From positions 1-64,000 of the forward strand of contig JABIFX010000112.1 of NCBI GenBank assembly GCA_018650445.1: a stretch of 64,000 nucleotides of DNA. Reading direction: 5' to 3'. Both the position numbers and the translations under genes were made by a program. How positions within the stretch are numbered: position 1 is the stretch's first letter; each line of letters begins with the position of its first letter. A model generated the notes under the pieces. The model was not told where the DNA came from. It made no database searches and worked only from the letters and a program-made list of their open reading frames with translations. This document shows positions 25,794 to 34,741 of the stretch, one piece after another. The stretch is from Fidelibacterota bacterium. GTDB taxonomy: Bacteria > Fidelibacterota > UBA8477 > JABMPR01.

Positions 25794-28700
25794 TTATCGA
25801 TTCTTTAACATGGGGTGATCTTTAAGATTTTCATAAAGTACAATCATTTCAAGCGGTTCAAGGGTACTAAATTTTCCAGGTTCTGATTCCAATTTGAAGA
25901 AATTAAGCTTCTTTGACTCGCCATCAAAACTGGCTTGAGCTTGAGGAGATGAAAAAAGATAGTCTCCGTTTTGATGGATAATGGAGGCCTCGTAATTATC
26001 CTTTTTTGTCCGGATTGAATTATTTGAAATCAGATAACCCAGATTTGAATCCCGATAGCTTTGATCTGTAAGATGCAATCGCGGTTTATCAAGATAGGGA
26101 TCTCCTGCAGTGGGGCAAAAGGTCGTGCAGTTTCCACATTCATTGCAGAAATCACCAATGTTCAAGACCTGTGGTTCCTGCTTGAGCTCAAGCTGCCCGA
26201 TGACCTCAGCGATTTGCTTATCAGCTGCTATACTTAGTTCATGGATATCATAGTTCGCTGGATTCACCGTATAGGTGAGATTAGCTAGATTGGGACAGAC
26301 TCCCACGCAAACACTGCAATAGTCATCACATAATAAGCAGCGGCTGGCTTCCATGATGGCTTCATCCGGAGTGAGGGTACGATGAATTTCAGGAAACTCT
26401 TTGGATGTGTCGGGGGCTGCCAGGGGTGGGCTAATACCATACTCTCTGACGGCCGCTTTATTCTTTAAATCATCTATGGAAATGAGACGAGGGGCATTTT
26501 TATGTCGAGTTGGAGATGCTTCGATACTGTGGAGTATGTGTCGGGCTGCGATCTGTCCATCTCCAATAGCATTGATGACGCTGGAGGCACCCCGCACGGC
26601 ATCACCGCCGGCATAAACATGGGGGAGGTTCGTTTTACAGGTTTCATAATTTACCTGAAGATCATCCTCGCTAATAAAATCCACGTTAATGGCCTGTCCA
26701 ATAGCCGGAATCACGGTATCAACGGGGAAATTCAGAAATTCACCTGCCAGGGGTACCGGTCGGCGGCGACCGCTGGCATCAGGCTCACCCAGTTCCATTT
26801 TCTGGCAATGAATCTCTTTTACTTTACTAACTCCTTCAAAACTTAATGGTGCGACGAGCTCATGGAAGGTGATGCCTTCTGCCAGCGCAGCTTCGATTTC
26901 ATCAATATCAGCTGGCATCTCTGACATGGTTCTCCGATAAATAATGCTTACCGTAGCAGACTCACCAGCCAATCGAAGCGACGTGCGGGCTGCATCCATG
27001 GCCGTGTTACCACCCCCTATGATAGCAATGTTCTGACCCAGGTCAGGACGATCTCCCAATCTCACTTCAGCGAGAAAAACAAGGGGATCCAGGACACCGT
27101 CGAGGGTCTCACCCCTGACACCAAGTTTCAACGCCCGTTGTGCACCAACGCCAATAAAAATGTCATCACTTGACGCCTGGATTTGCTGATAGAGTTCAGG
27201 ACCTACCGCGTTCTCAAAATGGAAGCGGACACCGAGATTTTTAAGGATATCGATATCAAGATTGATAGTATCGTCACTTAATCTGAATTCGGGAATAGCA
27301 CCCGAGACCATGCCTCCAACAAATGATTTGCTCTCATATACATCAACATTGATTCCCTGTTTAGCCAAAAAATAGGCACAGGATAATCCTGCTGGACCAG
27401 CTCCAATCACGGCAACCTTCTGATCTCTCGAAGCTATTTCAGAACCCTCTACCTTTGCGATTTCCTGCTCAGTTACAAATCGTTTGATCTCACGGATTAA
27501 CAGGGGCGAGTCATAATTATTTCGAGTGCATTTTAATTGACACAAATGGTCACAGACATGACCTGTTACACCAGGTAGGGGATTGGTCTCTTGAATAGCT
27601 TCAAAGGCTTTTCCAAAATCGCCTTGCGAAGTATGATAAAGATATTCAGGAATGTTTTGATCCGTAGCGCAGGCATCCACACATGGAGCTGAAATACAGT
27701 CAAAAGCTCCTAGCTTGCGATTGGTTTTTATTGAATCAAAATGATGACTATGTTTGTGATAGTGTGGATTATGAATGACTCGTTCAGCATAGAGCGTCAG
27801 CGTATTTAAGCCAGCCTTATCGATTTCCCGATAAACATCATCAGTTCCCATAATAAATTGATCCAGGCTCTTGGCTTCAGCTGTCTGCATGGCTTGTTTT
27901 AAATTGCCCAGGTATTGACCAAGTCGTGTATAACCACCTGGCTTCAAAACATCTGTACAGGTTGTTACAGGACGAAGATTACATGCCAGAATATCAGCCA
28001 CGTTGAAAGCATCTGCGCCGGCAGAAAAGGAAATATCTAGTTTCCCATTGAAGTCATTTTGCAGTTTTGCTGCGAGATTAATACTGATGGGGTGAAGCGC
28101 ACGACCGCTGAGGTACATCATGGTTTCATTTTCAGGAAAAATGGGTCGGTGATTTTGCACTTCCAGAGTATTGGTCAATTTCAGACCAAATTCCACACCT
28201 GTATCTGCAGCGTGAGCTTGAAGATTGGTAATGAGATTCAGGGCATCTGGATATTTTAAATCGTGGTCAAAAGCCTCGTCTGGTACAACGGAAGCTTCAT
28301 AGCCCAGATCGTGATTTAATATCTGTCGAAGTTGTTCTGGACCCAGCAAAGTGGGGTTCAATTTTACAGCAGTATGATATTTTCGTTCTTTGATGAGGTA
28401 GGTGGCGATACGCTCAATCTCATCAGGAGGACATCCGTGCATTGTGGAAAGGGTGATATTATCCGTCATCCGCGCAGGAATATTCAGGTTTTTGATATTG
28501 GGGTAGATTGATTCGATGAAATTTAATTTTTCATTCAGTAAATCTTGACTGTTCTCCATGCGGTCCATGAAATGTTGGACATTGGGTTTCATAATCCCAT
28601 CCAGGTCGTACCCTACACTCATGTTAAAAATCACACCAGGTCCCTGATCAGAATTCCAGCCGAGATGATCTTTCAGGACATGAATTGCGATCCAGGCATT

Positions 28701-29072
28701 GAGATATTCATCAAGGGATTGCTTTAGCTTGAGCTCCTGGGACCACTCACAGTTATAGCCTTCATCCTGCATGTCAATACAGGGTTTGCTAACCTCCAGC
28801 TCATCAAGCGTCTGAACTGTCTTAAGCTCCATGTAACGGGCACCGCACAACCAGGCAGCTATGATGTTCTGAGAGAGCTGAGTATGTGGACCGGCGGCGA
28901 CACCAATGGGGGTTTCCAGCATCTGCCCATAACGCTGCATGCGAAAAGGGTCGCTTTCATCAGGTGTGAAGAATAAGTCTTTTTGAATCCCAAACAGCTG
29001 ATCGCTTTTGAGCTCTGATAACATCCACATGATAAGATGTTGAATGGAAACAGGATAGAGTCTATCGTTCAT
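25794..29072 (-). CDS. ygfK: YgfK family Fe-S flavoprotein ('putative selenate reductase' subunit)
   Basis: A large cytoplasmic oxidoreductase of 1092 residues. Residues 1-430 resemble a dihydroorotate/dihydropyrimidine dehydrogenase barrel (MSVGYDLDGI, STMHGCPPDEIERIA). A GltD-like module follows: cysteines CISAPCVDAC near 461 and CDHLCQLKC near 509, FAD loop VAVIGAGPAGLSCAYFLAK near 554, and NAD(P) loop IAIIGGGNTAMDAAR near 684. The C-terminus has two ferredoxin-type clusters, CDDYCSVCVGVCP near 914 and CNECGNCTTFCP near 978. E. coli YgfK has the same layout at 1032 residues. Its name reflects early selenate work; more recent work places YgfK clusters in anaerobic urate/purine breakdown. 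The architecture, like dihydropyrimidine dehydrogenase, fits reductive attack on a purine-derived ring (inference). Confidence 0.9.
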   Translation of the reverse strand: MNDRLYPVSIQHLIMWMLSELKSDQLFGIQKDLFFTPDESDPFRMQRYGQMLETPIGVAAGPHTQLSQNIIAAWLCGARYMELKTVQTLDELEVSKPCIDMQDEGYNCEWSQELKLKQSLDEYLNAWIAIHVLKDHLGWNSDQGPGVIFNMSVGYDLDGIMKPNVQHFMDRMENSQDLLNEKLNFIESIYPNIKNLNIPARMTDNITLSTMHGCPPDEIERIATYLIKERKYHTAVKLNPTLLGPEQLRQILNHDLGYEASVVPDEAFDHDLKYPDALNLITNLQAHAADTGVEFGLKLTNTLEVQNHRPIFPENETMMYLSGRALHPISINLAAKLQNDFNGKLDISFSAGADAFNVADILACNLRPVTTCTDVLKPGGYTRLGQYLGNLKQAMQTAEAKSLDQFIMGTDDVYREIDKAGLNTLTLYAERVIHNPHYHKHSHHFDSIKTNRKLGAFDCISAPCVDACATDQNIPEYLYHTSQGDFGKAFEAIQETNPLPGVTGHVCDHLCQLKCTRNNYDSPLLIREIKRFVTEQEIAKVEGSEIASRDQKVAVIGAGPAGLSCAYFLAKQGINVDVYESKSFVGGMVSGAIPEFRLSDDTINLDIDILKNLGVRFHFENAVGPELYQQIQASSDDIFIGVGAQRALKLGVRGETLDGVLDPLVFLAEVRLGDRPDLGQNIAIIGGGNTAMDAARTSLRLAGESATVSIIYRRTMSEMPADIDEIEAALAEGITFHELVAPLSFEGVSKVKEIHCQKMELGEPDASGRRRPVPLAGEFLNFPVDTVIPAIGQAINVDFISEDDLQVNYETCKTNLPHVYAGGDAVRGASSVINAIGDGQIAARHILHSIEASPTRHKNAPRLISIDDLKNKAAVREYGISPPLAAPDTSKEFPEIHRTLTPDEAIMEASRCLLCDDYCSVCVGVCPNLANLTYTVNPANYDIHELSIAADKQIAEVIGQLELKQEPQVLNIGDFCNECGNCTTFCPTAGDPYLDKPRLHLTDQSYRDSNLGYLISNNSIRTKKDNYEASIIHQNGDYLFSSPQAQASFDGESKKLNFFKLESEPGKFSTLEPLEMIVLYENLKDHPMLKNR

Positions 29073-29075
29073 CGT

Positions 29076-29354
29076 TTATTTCTGAGCCTCGTTGGATACG
29101 GGCAATCTTGAGTAAAGTTTTTCCAGATAAAACCACATCCATCTTCCCCAGGCCAGTCCTGCTAACGGGAAAGTGATGAGTGATACCAAGGTGAAGGTCA
29201 GACGAAGTTCTGAGGGTTGGAATAACCAAAAGTATATGAGTATCATCACCCACGTTGACAGACCGAATCTCAAAATTCCATGGTTGATTATGTAATTCCA
29301 CTTCCCCTTTTTTCTGATCTCAGACCATTTTTTCAGGTTTGACTCCTTACCCAT
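29076..29354 (-). CDS. Small two-helix membrane protein in the purine operon
   Basis: A 92-residue protein that I do not recognise. The frame fits exactly between two operon genes: its ATG overlaps the end of the FAD-B gene by eight bases, and it stops three bases before ygfK. It has a basic N-terminus (KKWSEIRKKGKW). Two hydrophobic helices follow, about 28-47 (LSTWVMILIYFWLF) and 52-75 (LTFTLVSLITFPLAGLAWG), then a short soluble tail. A competing minus-strand frame (29062-29301) covers the same bases but overlaps ygfK and lacks this structure. It could be a membrane anchor for the soluble redox enzymes, but there is no direct evidence. Confidence 0.7.
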   Translation of the reverse strand: MGKESNLKKWSEIRKKGKWNYIINHGILRFGLSTWVMILIYFWLFQPSELRLTFTLVSLITFPLAGLAWGRWMWFYLEKLYSRLPVSNEAQK

Positions 29355-30180
29355 TGAATTGTCCTTTCAAAAAAGCTTGGACCAAATTGATTACGACCTG
29401 TTTTCGATATTTTGCTGTTGCTCTAATATCATCTATAGGCAAAATATCAGCCTCTATCAAAAGGGGCCAGTCGTCTGGTTTACTGGATTTATCAATAATC
29501 GTACTGGTCAATTTATCCAGATTGACAACGGTGGGTGCTACCGCTCCACAAGCTATTTTCAGATACTGATAGTCCTGACCTTTTTTAGAATAAACAAATG
29601 CAAGATTTACCACTGAAATGGCCATGGATTGACGGAGACCTACTTTTTGAAAGATTGATTTATACCCACTTCGTTTTAAGGTGATGGACACCAGGATTTC
29701 ACTTTGCTTTAAGCTCGTTTTTCCAGGACTCAGAATAAATTCTTGAACAGTCAGTTGTCTCTCACCATCTGGCCCAATCAGTGTGAGTATGGCATCAAAG
29801 GCATAAAGCGCAGGCAATAAATCTCCTGCAGGAGAAGCATTGGCGATGTTACCACCAATAGTTCCTCGGTGACGGATTTGAGCTCCAGCAAAATCATGGG
29901 CGGCCATATATAGAGCGTTAAATTCAGCCTGGATTAATTGATTCTCCTGAATAGCCTGGATACTGGTCAGTGCACCAATCTGCACAGACTCGTCTTTGAT
30001 GTTAATATGGTAAAGATCAGATAGCTTTTTTAGATCGATCAAGTGATCAGGTAATGCTTGTCCCCTTTCATAACGGGGCATCAAATCGGTACCACCGGCC
30101 AATAGGCTGGAGGAGTGACTGGAAAGGGTTGAACTCAATTCAAGAAACTCACGAATGGAGGTGGGTTGATGAAATTTCAT
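29347..30180 (-). CDS. Molybdenum hydroxylase FAD subunit (set B)
   Basis: A 277-residue FAD-binding subunit of a xanthine dehydrogenase-type enzyme. Both standard FAD loops are intact: LLAGGTDLMP near residue 28, and TIGGNIANASPAGDLLPAL near 108. The C-terminal CO-dehydrogenase flavoprotein domain occupies about 170-275. The flavin passes electrons from the Fe-S subunit to NAD+ or another acceptor. It overlaps the Fe-S gene by four bases. Its catalytic partner is most likely the 754-residue Mo subunit at 37304-39568, seven genes upstream in the same operon, since each set otherwise lacks one part (inference). Confidence 0.92.
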   Translation of the reverse strand: MKFHQPTSIREFLELSSTLSSHSSSLLAGGTDLMPRYERGQALPDHLIDLKKLSDLYHINIKDESVQIGALTSIQAIQENQLIQAEFNALYMAAHDFAGAQIRHRGTIGGNIANASPAGDLLPALYAFDAILTLIGPDGERQLTVQEFILSPGKTSLKQSEILVSITLKRSGYKSIFQKVGLRQSMAISVVNLAFVYSKKGQDYQYLKIACGAVAPTVVNLDKLTSTIIDKSSKPDDWPLLIEADILPIDDIRATAKYRKQVVINLVQAFLKGQFNG

Positions 30181-30662
30181 TCATCAACCCCAGCATTTTC
30201 AATGGCGTCCACAATTTTGTGATAACCCGTGCAGCGACAGATATTGCCGGATAATTCATACTTAATTTCATCTCGGCTGGGGTGCGGATTACGTTCCAAT
30301 AGTTTTTCACCGGTGAGAACCATACCTGGAATACAAAACCCACATTGAACGGCATGGTGGTCTTCAAAAGATTTTTGCATTGCTGATAGTTCCTGGGTAT
30401 CAGCTAAGCCTTCAATAGTTATGATAAAAGCCCCGTGGACTTCCACAGCCAAAATGAGGCAAGAATTGACAGTCTGCCCGTTTAGAATGACTGTACACGC
30501 ACCACACTCGCCTTCCCCGCAAACTTCTTTACTCCCCGTGAGACCCAGATCCTCTCTCAGAAAATCCAAAAGTCTTAGATGAGTTGGAATTTCTCGCTTA
30601 ACGAGTTCACCATTGATGGTGACTTCGAGTTGAAAGGTATGAGGTCGGGGATGATGCAACAT
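30177..30662 (-). CDS. Molybdenum hydroxylase [2Fe-2S] subunit (set B)
   Basis: A 161-residue protein with two [2Fe-2S] clusters. The plant-type motif is CGEGECGACTVIL with a fourth Cys in VNSCL. The second cluster uses CGFCIPGM and CRCTGY. It carries a basic N-terminal extension typical of CoxS/XdhC-type subunits. It is equal in length to the set A subunit but clearly different in sequence, so the pair is an old paralogy rather than a recent duplication. It is translationally coupled to the FAD-B gene. Confidence 0.95.
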   Translation of the reverse strand: MLHHPRPHTFQLEVTINGELVKREIPTHLRLLDFLREDLGLTGSKEVCGEGECGACTVILNGQTVNSCLILAVEVHGAFIITIEGLADTQELSAMQKSFEDHHAVQCGFCIPGMVLTGEKLLERNPHPSRDEIKYELSGNICRCTGYHKIVDAIENAGVDE

Positions 30663-30664
30663 GC

Positions 30665-31906
30665 TTAATCCTGAGGATTATCCAGAAAGATTTCAACGTC
30701 CGCAAGGGTTGCAGATACTGATTCAATGGGTCTAAGAAGTTTTTGAGCGTTTGCAGTATCCTTTAGTCCTGATCCGGTGATGAGAACAACAACGTGATCA
30801 TCCGGCTTAAAAACCCCTGTTTTAAAGGCTTGCATAAATCCGGCATAGGCAGCTGCAGCAGCAGGTTCAGCAAATATGCCTGTTGTTTCAGAAAGCAGCT
30901 TTTGTGCCTCTAGAATGTCAGCATCACTTACCCGGAAACCCCGACCACCGCTTTCAAGGATAGCTCGTCTCGCTTTACCACCATCACGGGGTTGGTCAAC
31001 ACTGATGCTGTCTGCAATCGTATTCGCTGATACTGTCTGGATCTCACCTTCATCTGAAAGACTGTCCACAATGGCAGCTGATCCCTCGGCCTGAACGGCG
31101 TGTAAGGCTGGCATAGATTCTATCCATTTAAGTGATACTAGATCAAAGAAACCTTTATACACTCCTGAGATGATGCAGCCATCTCCTACAGGAATAAAGA
31201 TATGATCAGGAACCTTCCAGTCGTTTTCCTCAGCTATTTCTAAGGCTACTGTCTTTTTACCTTCAGCCAGAATTGGGTTTATACCAGTATTGCGACAATA
31301 ACTCTTATGTTTCTGAGCCCATTCAAATGCCAGATCAAACGCAGCATCATAATTTGCATTTACAGGAACCAATTGAGCACCATGCTGAAGGATTTGTGTC
31401 AATTTTGCAGGTGGGGCAGTAGCAGGAGCCAGAATTATGCTCTTCATGTTGTGATATGCAGTCAGTGCAGCTAGTGAAGAGCCTGCATTGCCAGTAGAGG
31501 CGGCAATAATTTTATCCTGACCCAGTTCTCGAGCATGTTGAATAGCCAACTCGCTGGCCCGATCCTTCAGAGAGCCAGACGGGTTGCGTGTATCATCTTT
31601 AATTTGCAGTCGTGCAATCCCGGTCTTCTTTGCAATGCGTGGAAAATCCACCAATGGAGTGCCGCCAACTCGCAATGATCTATTCTCGGGAGCTTCCCTT
31701 ACAGGAAGTAGTGGGAGATAACGCCACATAGACGCATCATGATCATTATTCAGCGAAAGGGGACTACAAGACGCTGCGATTTTGCCATAATCATAGATAA
31801 AATCCAGATTCTTTCCGCACTTTGGACAAGTATATGAAAAGGGCTCAGCGGGTACCATCCACTTACACTGGTAACACTGCAGACCAGTAATCGCTTGTGG
31901 AATCAA
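30665..31906 (-). CDS. Threonine synthase-like fold-type II PLP enzyme with zinc ribbon
   Basis: A 413-residue enzyme of the tryptophan synthase beta superfamily. A zinc ribbon opens the protein (Cys11, Cys14, Cys27, Cys30). The PLP lysine is Lys114 in NPSGSLKDRAS. The phosphate loop ASTGNAGSSLAA lies near 145. This matches threonine synthase-like proteins. No other threonine-pathway gene is nearby, and the gene sits two bases from the set B Fe-S gene inside the purine operon. Related clusters carry YgeX, a fold-type II 2,3-diaminopropionate ammonia-lyase, in the same setting. This enzyme may therefore catalyse a beta-elimination on a purine-derived amino acid rather than make threonine (inference). 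Confidence 0.85.
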   Translation of the reverse strand: MIPQAITGLQCYQCKWMVPAEPFSYTCPKCGKNLDFIYDYGKIAASCSPLSLNNDHDASMWRYLPLLPVREAPENRSLRVGGTPLVDFPRIAKKTGIARLQIKDDTRNPSGSLKDRASELAIQHARELGQDKIIAASTGNAGSSLAALTAYHNMKSIILAPATAPPAKLTQILQHGAQLVPVNANYDAAFDLAFEWAQKHKSYCRNTGINPILAEGKKTVALEIAEENDWKVPDHIFIPVGDGCIISGVYKGFFDLVSLKWIESMPALHAVQAEGSAAIVDSLSDEGEIQTVSANTIADSISVDQPRDGGKARRAILESGGRGFRVSDADILEAQKLLSETTGIFAEPAAAAAYAGFMQAFKTGVFKPDDHVVVLITGSGLKDTANAQKLLRPIESVSATLADVEIFLDNPQD

Positions 31907-31933
31907 TGTATCCTCCTTCTGCTTGTCACGGGA

Positions 31934-33406
31934 CTAGACATATTTTTTCAGGAGGCCAGTCTTATCATTAAAAGCTTCAATTTTCTCATCCCATTCATCA
32001 GCCAGATGAAATTTGGATGTCCAGTAAGAATCATCATACCATTGTGCATCCAGTTCTTCAACGGTTTTGCCCTGCTGCTCAACCCAGGTAAAATATTTCA
32101 GATTGTGCATGCGTTTTTTGTCTCGGTAGTTGAGCTCAAGCACGCCTTCATCATCTATTCCCTGCAAATAGCGCTCATAATCAATGTGGGCTCGGATTTC
32201 ACTATAACTGCCATGCTCTTGATTGAGCTCTGCAAGTCTAGATTGATACATTTCCATTGAATCTGTAGCGACGGTGAAGACCACATCATGCTCATTGTAT
32301 TCGTAGTATTTGACCATCTTGATAGCACCGGCAATATTGGCGATACTCGAAATGCCCAGATACTCCAATTTTTCAATGAGATCAGGATCGATACCCTGTG
32401 CTTTCAGTAGGTCATGTCCGACTGGCTCGTTAAAAAGACGGATCAAGTTCATGGGAATATTGTCATCAACTCCAACGACCATATCCATATTCTTCATGTT
32501 ATGAATCCAGGGGACATGTTTGTCACCAATACCTTCTATTCGGTGGGCGCCATATCCATTTTGAAGTAATGTGGGTACTTGCAATGCCTCACCGGCTGCC
32601 ACATGCAGACGAGGAAACTTCTGGCGTAGATAATCAGCTGATCCCAGGGTTCCAGCTGATCCTTGAGTCAGGAATAAACCGCTAAATCTTTGCTGTCCTG
32701 CGGTGATCTGGTTAAAAACTTTTTCCATGGCTCTACCAGTGACTGCATAATGCCACAAGGCATTGCCAATTTCATCAAACTGGTTCAAGGTGACAATCTC
32801 ATCCCCTCGTTCAGCCTCCAATTGCTTCACCTTATCATAGATTTCTTTTACGTTGGCTTCTCCACCCTCGGTTCGGATGATTTCAGCACCAACTTTTTCA
32901 AGCCAATCATAGCGTTCTCTCGACATTTCTTCGGGGAGCACAGCAATTGATGGACAGCCCAACAAATAGCCATCGTAGGCGCCACCTCGACAATAATTTC
33001 CCGTTGATGGCCAAAGCGCTTTCTGGCGTGTTGGATCAAATTGACCTGAGATCAATTTTTCTACGAGAGGTCCAAAGGTGGCTCCAACCTTATGGGCTCC
33101 TGTGGGAAAAAACTTACCAATAAGAACGATGATCCGAGCTTTGACGCCGGTTAATTCTGGAGGGAGTTCGATATAATTGACATCACCAAAACCGCCACCC
33201 TTGCTCACTGGTTCATTTTGCCAGGTTAAACGGAAAAGATTCCGAGGATTCAGGTCCCACAAACCAATATTTGACAGTTCTGACTTGATGCCCTCAGGAA
33301 TCAAATCTGGGTCAGCCATCTGCTTATAGGTTGGTAATATGATATTATTTTCTCTGCAGCGTTGAATCGTGTTTTTAAGAATTTGCTCAGTGTTCATATT
33401 TTTCAT
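31934..33406 (-). CDS. Long cysteine synthase-like fold-type II PLP enzyme
   Basis: A 490-residue enzyme with a PALP core of about 60-400 and a C-terminal extension of about 90 residues. The PLP lysine is Lys106 in TGAHKVGATFGP. The phosphate loop STGNYCRGGAYDG begins at 134. A glycine-rich loop QGSAGTLGSADYL lies near 245. It is longer than YgeX (about 400) or cysteine synthase (about 310-330). I know of similar long PLP enzymes beside ygeW in anaerobes but cannot name an activity. It is the best candidate, together with the next gene, for the ammonia-lyase step otherwise made by YgeX. The start is ATG 33404-33406; an ATG three codons in is an alternative. Confidence 0.8.
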   Translation of the reverse strand: MKNMNTEQILKNTIQRCRENNIILPTYKQMADPDLIPEGIKSELSNIGLWDLNPRNLFRLTWQNEPVSKGGGFGDVNYIELPPELTGVKARIIVLIGKFFPTGAHKVGATFGPLVEKLISGQFDPTRQKALWPSTGNYCRGGAYDGYLLGCPSIAVLPEEMSRERYDWLEKVGAEIIRTEGGEANVKEIYDKVKQLEAERGDEIVTLNQFDEIGNALWHYAVTGRAMEKVFNQITAGQQRFSGLFLTQGSAGTLGSADYLRQKFPRLHVAAGEALQVPTLLQNGYGAHRIEGIGDKHVPWIHNMKNMDMVVGVDDNIPMNLIRLFNEPVGHDLLKAQGIDPDLIEKLEYLGISSIANIAGAIKMVKYYEYNEHDVVFTVATDSMEMYQSRLAELNQEHGSYSEIRAHIDYERYLQGIDDEGVLELNYRDKKRMHNLKYFTWVEQQGKTVEELDAQWYDDSYWTSKFHLADEWDEKIEAFNDKTGLLKKYV

Positions 33407-33448
33407 TCTTTCTAAAGCCGCTTTCTACGCGGATTGGTTTGTCCTTTG

Positions 33449-34603
33449 CTAGGCTAGTTTGTCTAGAGCCGCAAGCGGATCTTTTTGACTTGTAAAAAAC
33501 ATCATAGCAGCGATGATAAATGGTTTATAACTGGCTTCCAGATAAGTATCTCTGCGGTACTTGTCGAAAACTGAAGCACTCACCTCTCCCTGTTCGCAGC
33601 TCACTCCCGTGATATCTGCTGGCAGACAATGCATGTATAAGGCTTTACCGCCTTTTGTGAGTTTCATTTTGTCTTCAGTACATTCCCAGTCAGTGAATTT
33701 TGCGTTGTTAGCCAGACAGCTCTGTTCGAGATCTTTTAACCCGACCTGATCACCTTCTTTTAACAGGGTAGTTCTTTTTTCCATGACGTGGAATGGCGCC
33801 CAGGATTTTGGGTAAACGATATCGGCACCGGAAAATGCCTCATCCATGTTATTGGTGGTCTGAAAAGATCCACCTGAGACGTGTGCTTGTTTATCTGCTA
33901 ATTTAACTACTTCTGGAATGAGGTTATAACCTTCCGGGTGCGCCAAAGTAACATCCATTCCATAGCGAGTGAGGAGACCAATGATACCCTGAGGGACAGA
34001 TAAGGGTTTGCCATAACTGGGTGAGTAGGCCCAGGACATGGCTATCTTCTTTCCCTTCAAGTTGTCCAGGGATCCAAAATAGTTTCGCAACATCGCCAGA
34101 TCTGACATGCTCTGCGTGGGATGGTCAATATCACACTGTAGATTTATTAAACCGGGTCTGTTGTGTAAAACGTCTTCATCAAATCCAGCCTGAACCGCAC
34201 TGGAAACTTCTTTCATATAACTATGACCTTCACCCAGATACATATCGTCTCGAATGCCGATGACTCGGGTCATAAATGAAATCATATTGGCTGTTTCACG
34301 GACCGTTTCTCCATGGGAAACCTGAGATTTCTCCTCATCCATGTCAGATACTGCCAGACCCAGAGCATTGGCTGCCGAGGCAAAGCTGAAGCGTGTCCGT
34401 GTTGAGTTGTCCCTGAAGATTGAAACTGCTAAACCGGAATCAAAAACCAGATTTGGTTTGCCCTGACGATGTCTCTCCTTCAAGAGTTCTGCCATGAGCA
34501 AGGTTGCTTCCAGCTCAGCCTGTGTTTTATCCCAGGTGAGCAGAAAATCGTGACCGTAGTTACTTAAATCTAGTGATTTAATTTTATTTAAATATTCTTT
34601 CAT
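33449..34603 (-). CDS. ygeW: YgeW family carbamoyltransferase
   Basis: A 384-residue member of the aspartate/ornithine transcarbamoylase fold, of the YgeW type (E. coli YgeW has 396; the family is reported to contain a knotted chain). The carbamoyl-phosphate loop is FRDNSTRTRFSF with Ser67-Thr68-Arg69-Thr70-Arg71. HNRPGLINLQCDIDHPTQSMSDL corresponds to the HPxQ region (here split: IDHPTQSMSDL). CLPADITG is the SMG-equivalent C-terminal motif. The start is ATG 34601-34603 with AGGAG four bases upstream; another ATG 12 bases earlier lies within the ribosome-binding site. In urate clusters this enzyme is thought to run in the phosphorolytic direction, giving carbamoyl phosphate for ATP. No carbamate kinase is in the window. 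Confidence 0.92.
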   Translation of the reverse strand: MKEYLNKIKSLDLSNYGHDFLLTWDKTQAELEATLLMAELLKERHRQGKPNLVFDSGLAVSIFRDNSTRTRFSFASAANALGLAVSDMDEEKSQVSHGETVRETANMISFMTRVIGIRDDMYLGEGHSYMKEVSSAVQAGFDEDVLHNRPGLINLQCDIDHPTQSMSDLAMLRNYFGSLDNLKGKKIAMSWAYSPSYGKPLSVPQGIIGLLTRYGMDVTLAHPEGYNLIPEVVKLADKQAHVSGGSFQTTNNMDEAFSGADIVYPKSWAPFHVMEKRTTLLKEGDQVGLKDLEQSCLANNAKFTDWECTEDKMKLTKGGKALYMHCLPADITGVSCEQGEVSASVFDKYRRDTYLEASYKPFIIAAMMFFTSQKDPLAALDKLA

Positions 34604-34617
34604 GATGCTCCTCATAA

Positions 34618-34721
34618 GTGTGTGCTATACTTCGACAGGCCTGTGCTGAGCCAAGTCGAAGTGCTCAGTAAGACGCACACGGATTGTCTCCCTGAAGGCT
34701 CTCGAAGGGTGCAGACAATCC
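34618..34721. repeat. Structured palindromic intergenic element
   Basis: Nested inverted repeats between ygeW and ygeY. ACTTCGAC (34629-34636) pairs with GTCGAAGT (34655-34662), enclosing GGC/GCC. Around it GTGTGC (34620-34625) pairs with GCACAC (34675-34680). Immediately after, GGATTGTC (34681-34688) pairs with GACAATCC (34714-34721). The CTTCGACAGGC...GAGCC...GTCGAAG core resembles palindromes scattered in many bacterial genomes. I saw no second copy in this window. It may be a dispersed repeat, or an mRNA stabiliser or partial terminator within the operon. Confidence 0.6.
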
Positions 34722-34741
34722 TTTGAGTGTTGTTCCCAGCA

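Noticed and set aside
29062-29301. 79-residue minus-strand frame overlapping the small membrane protein
   Set aside because: It overlaps ygfK by 11 bases, lacks a sensible structure, and the 92-residue frame fits the operon spacing.
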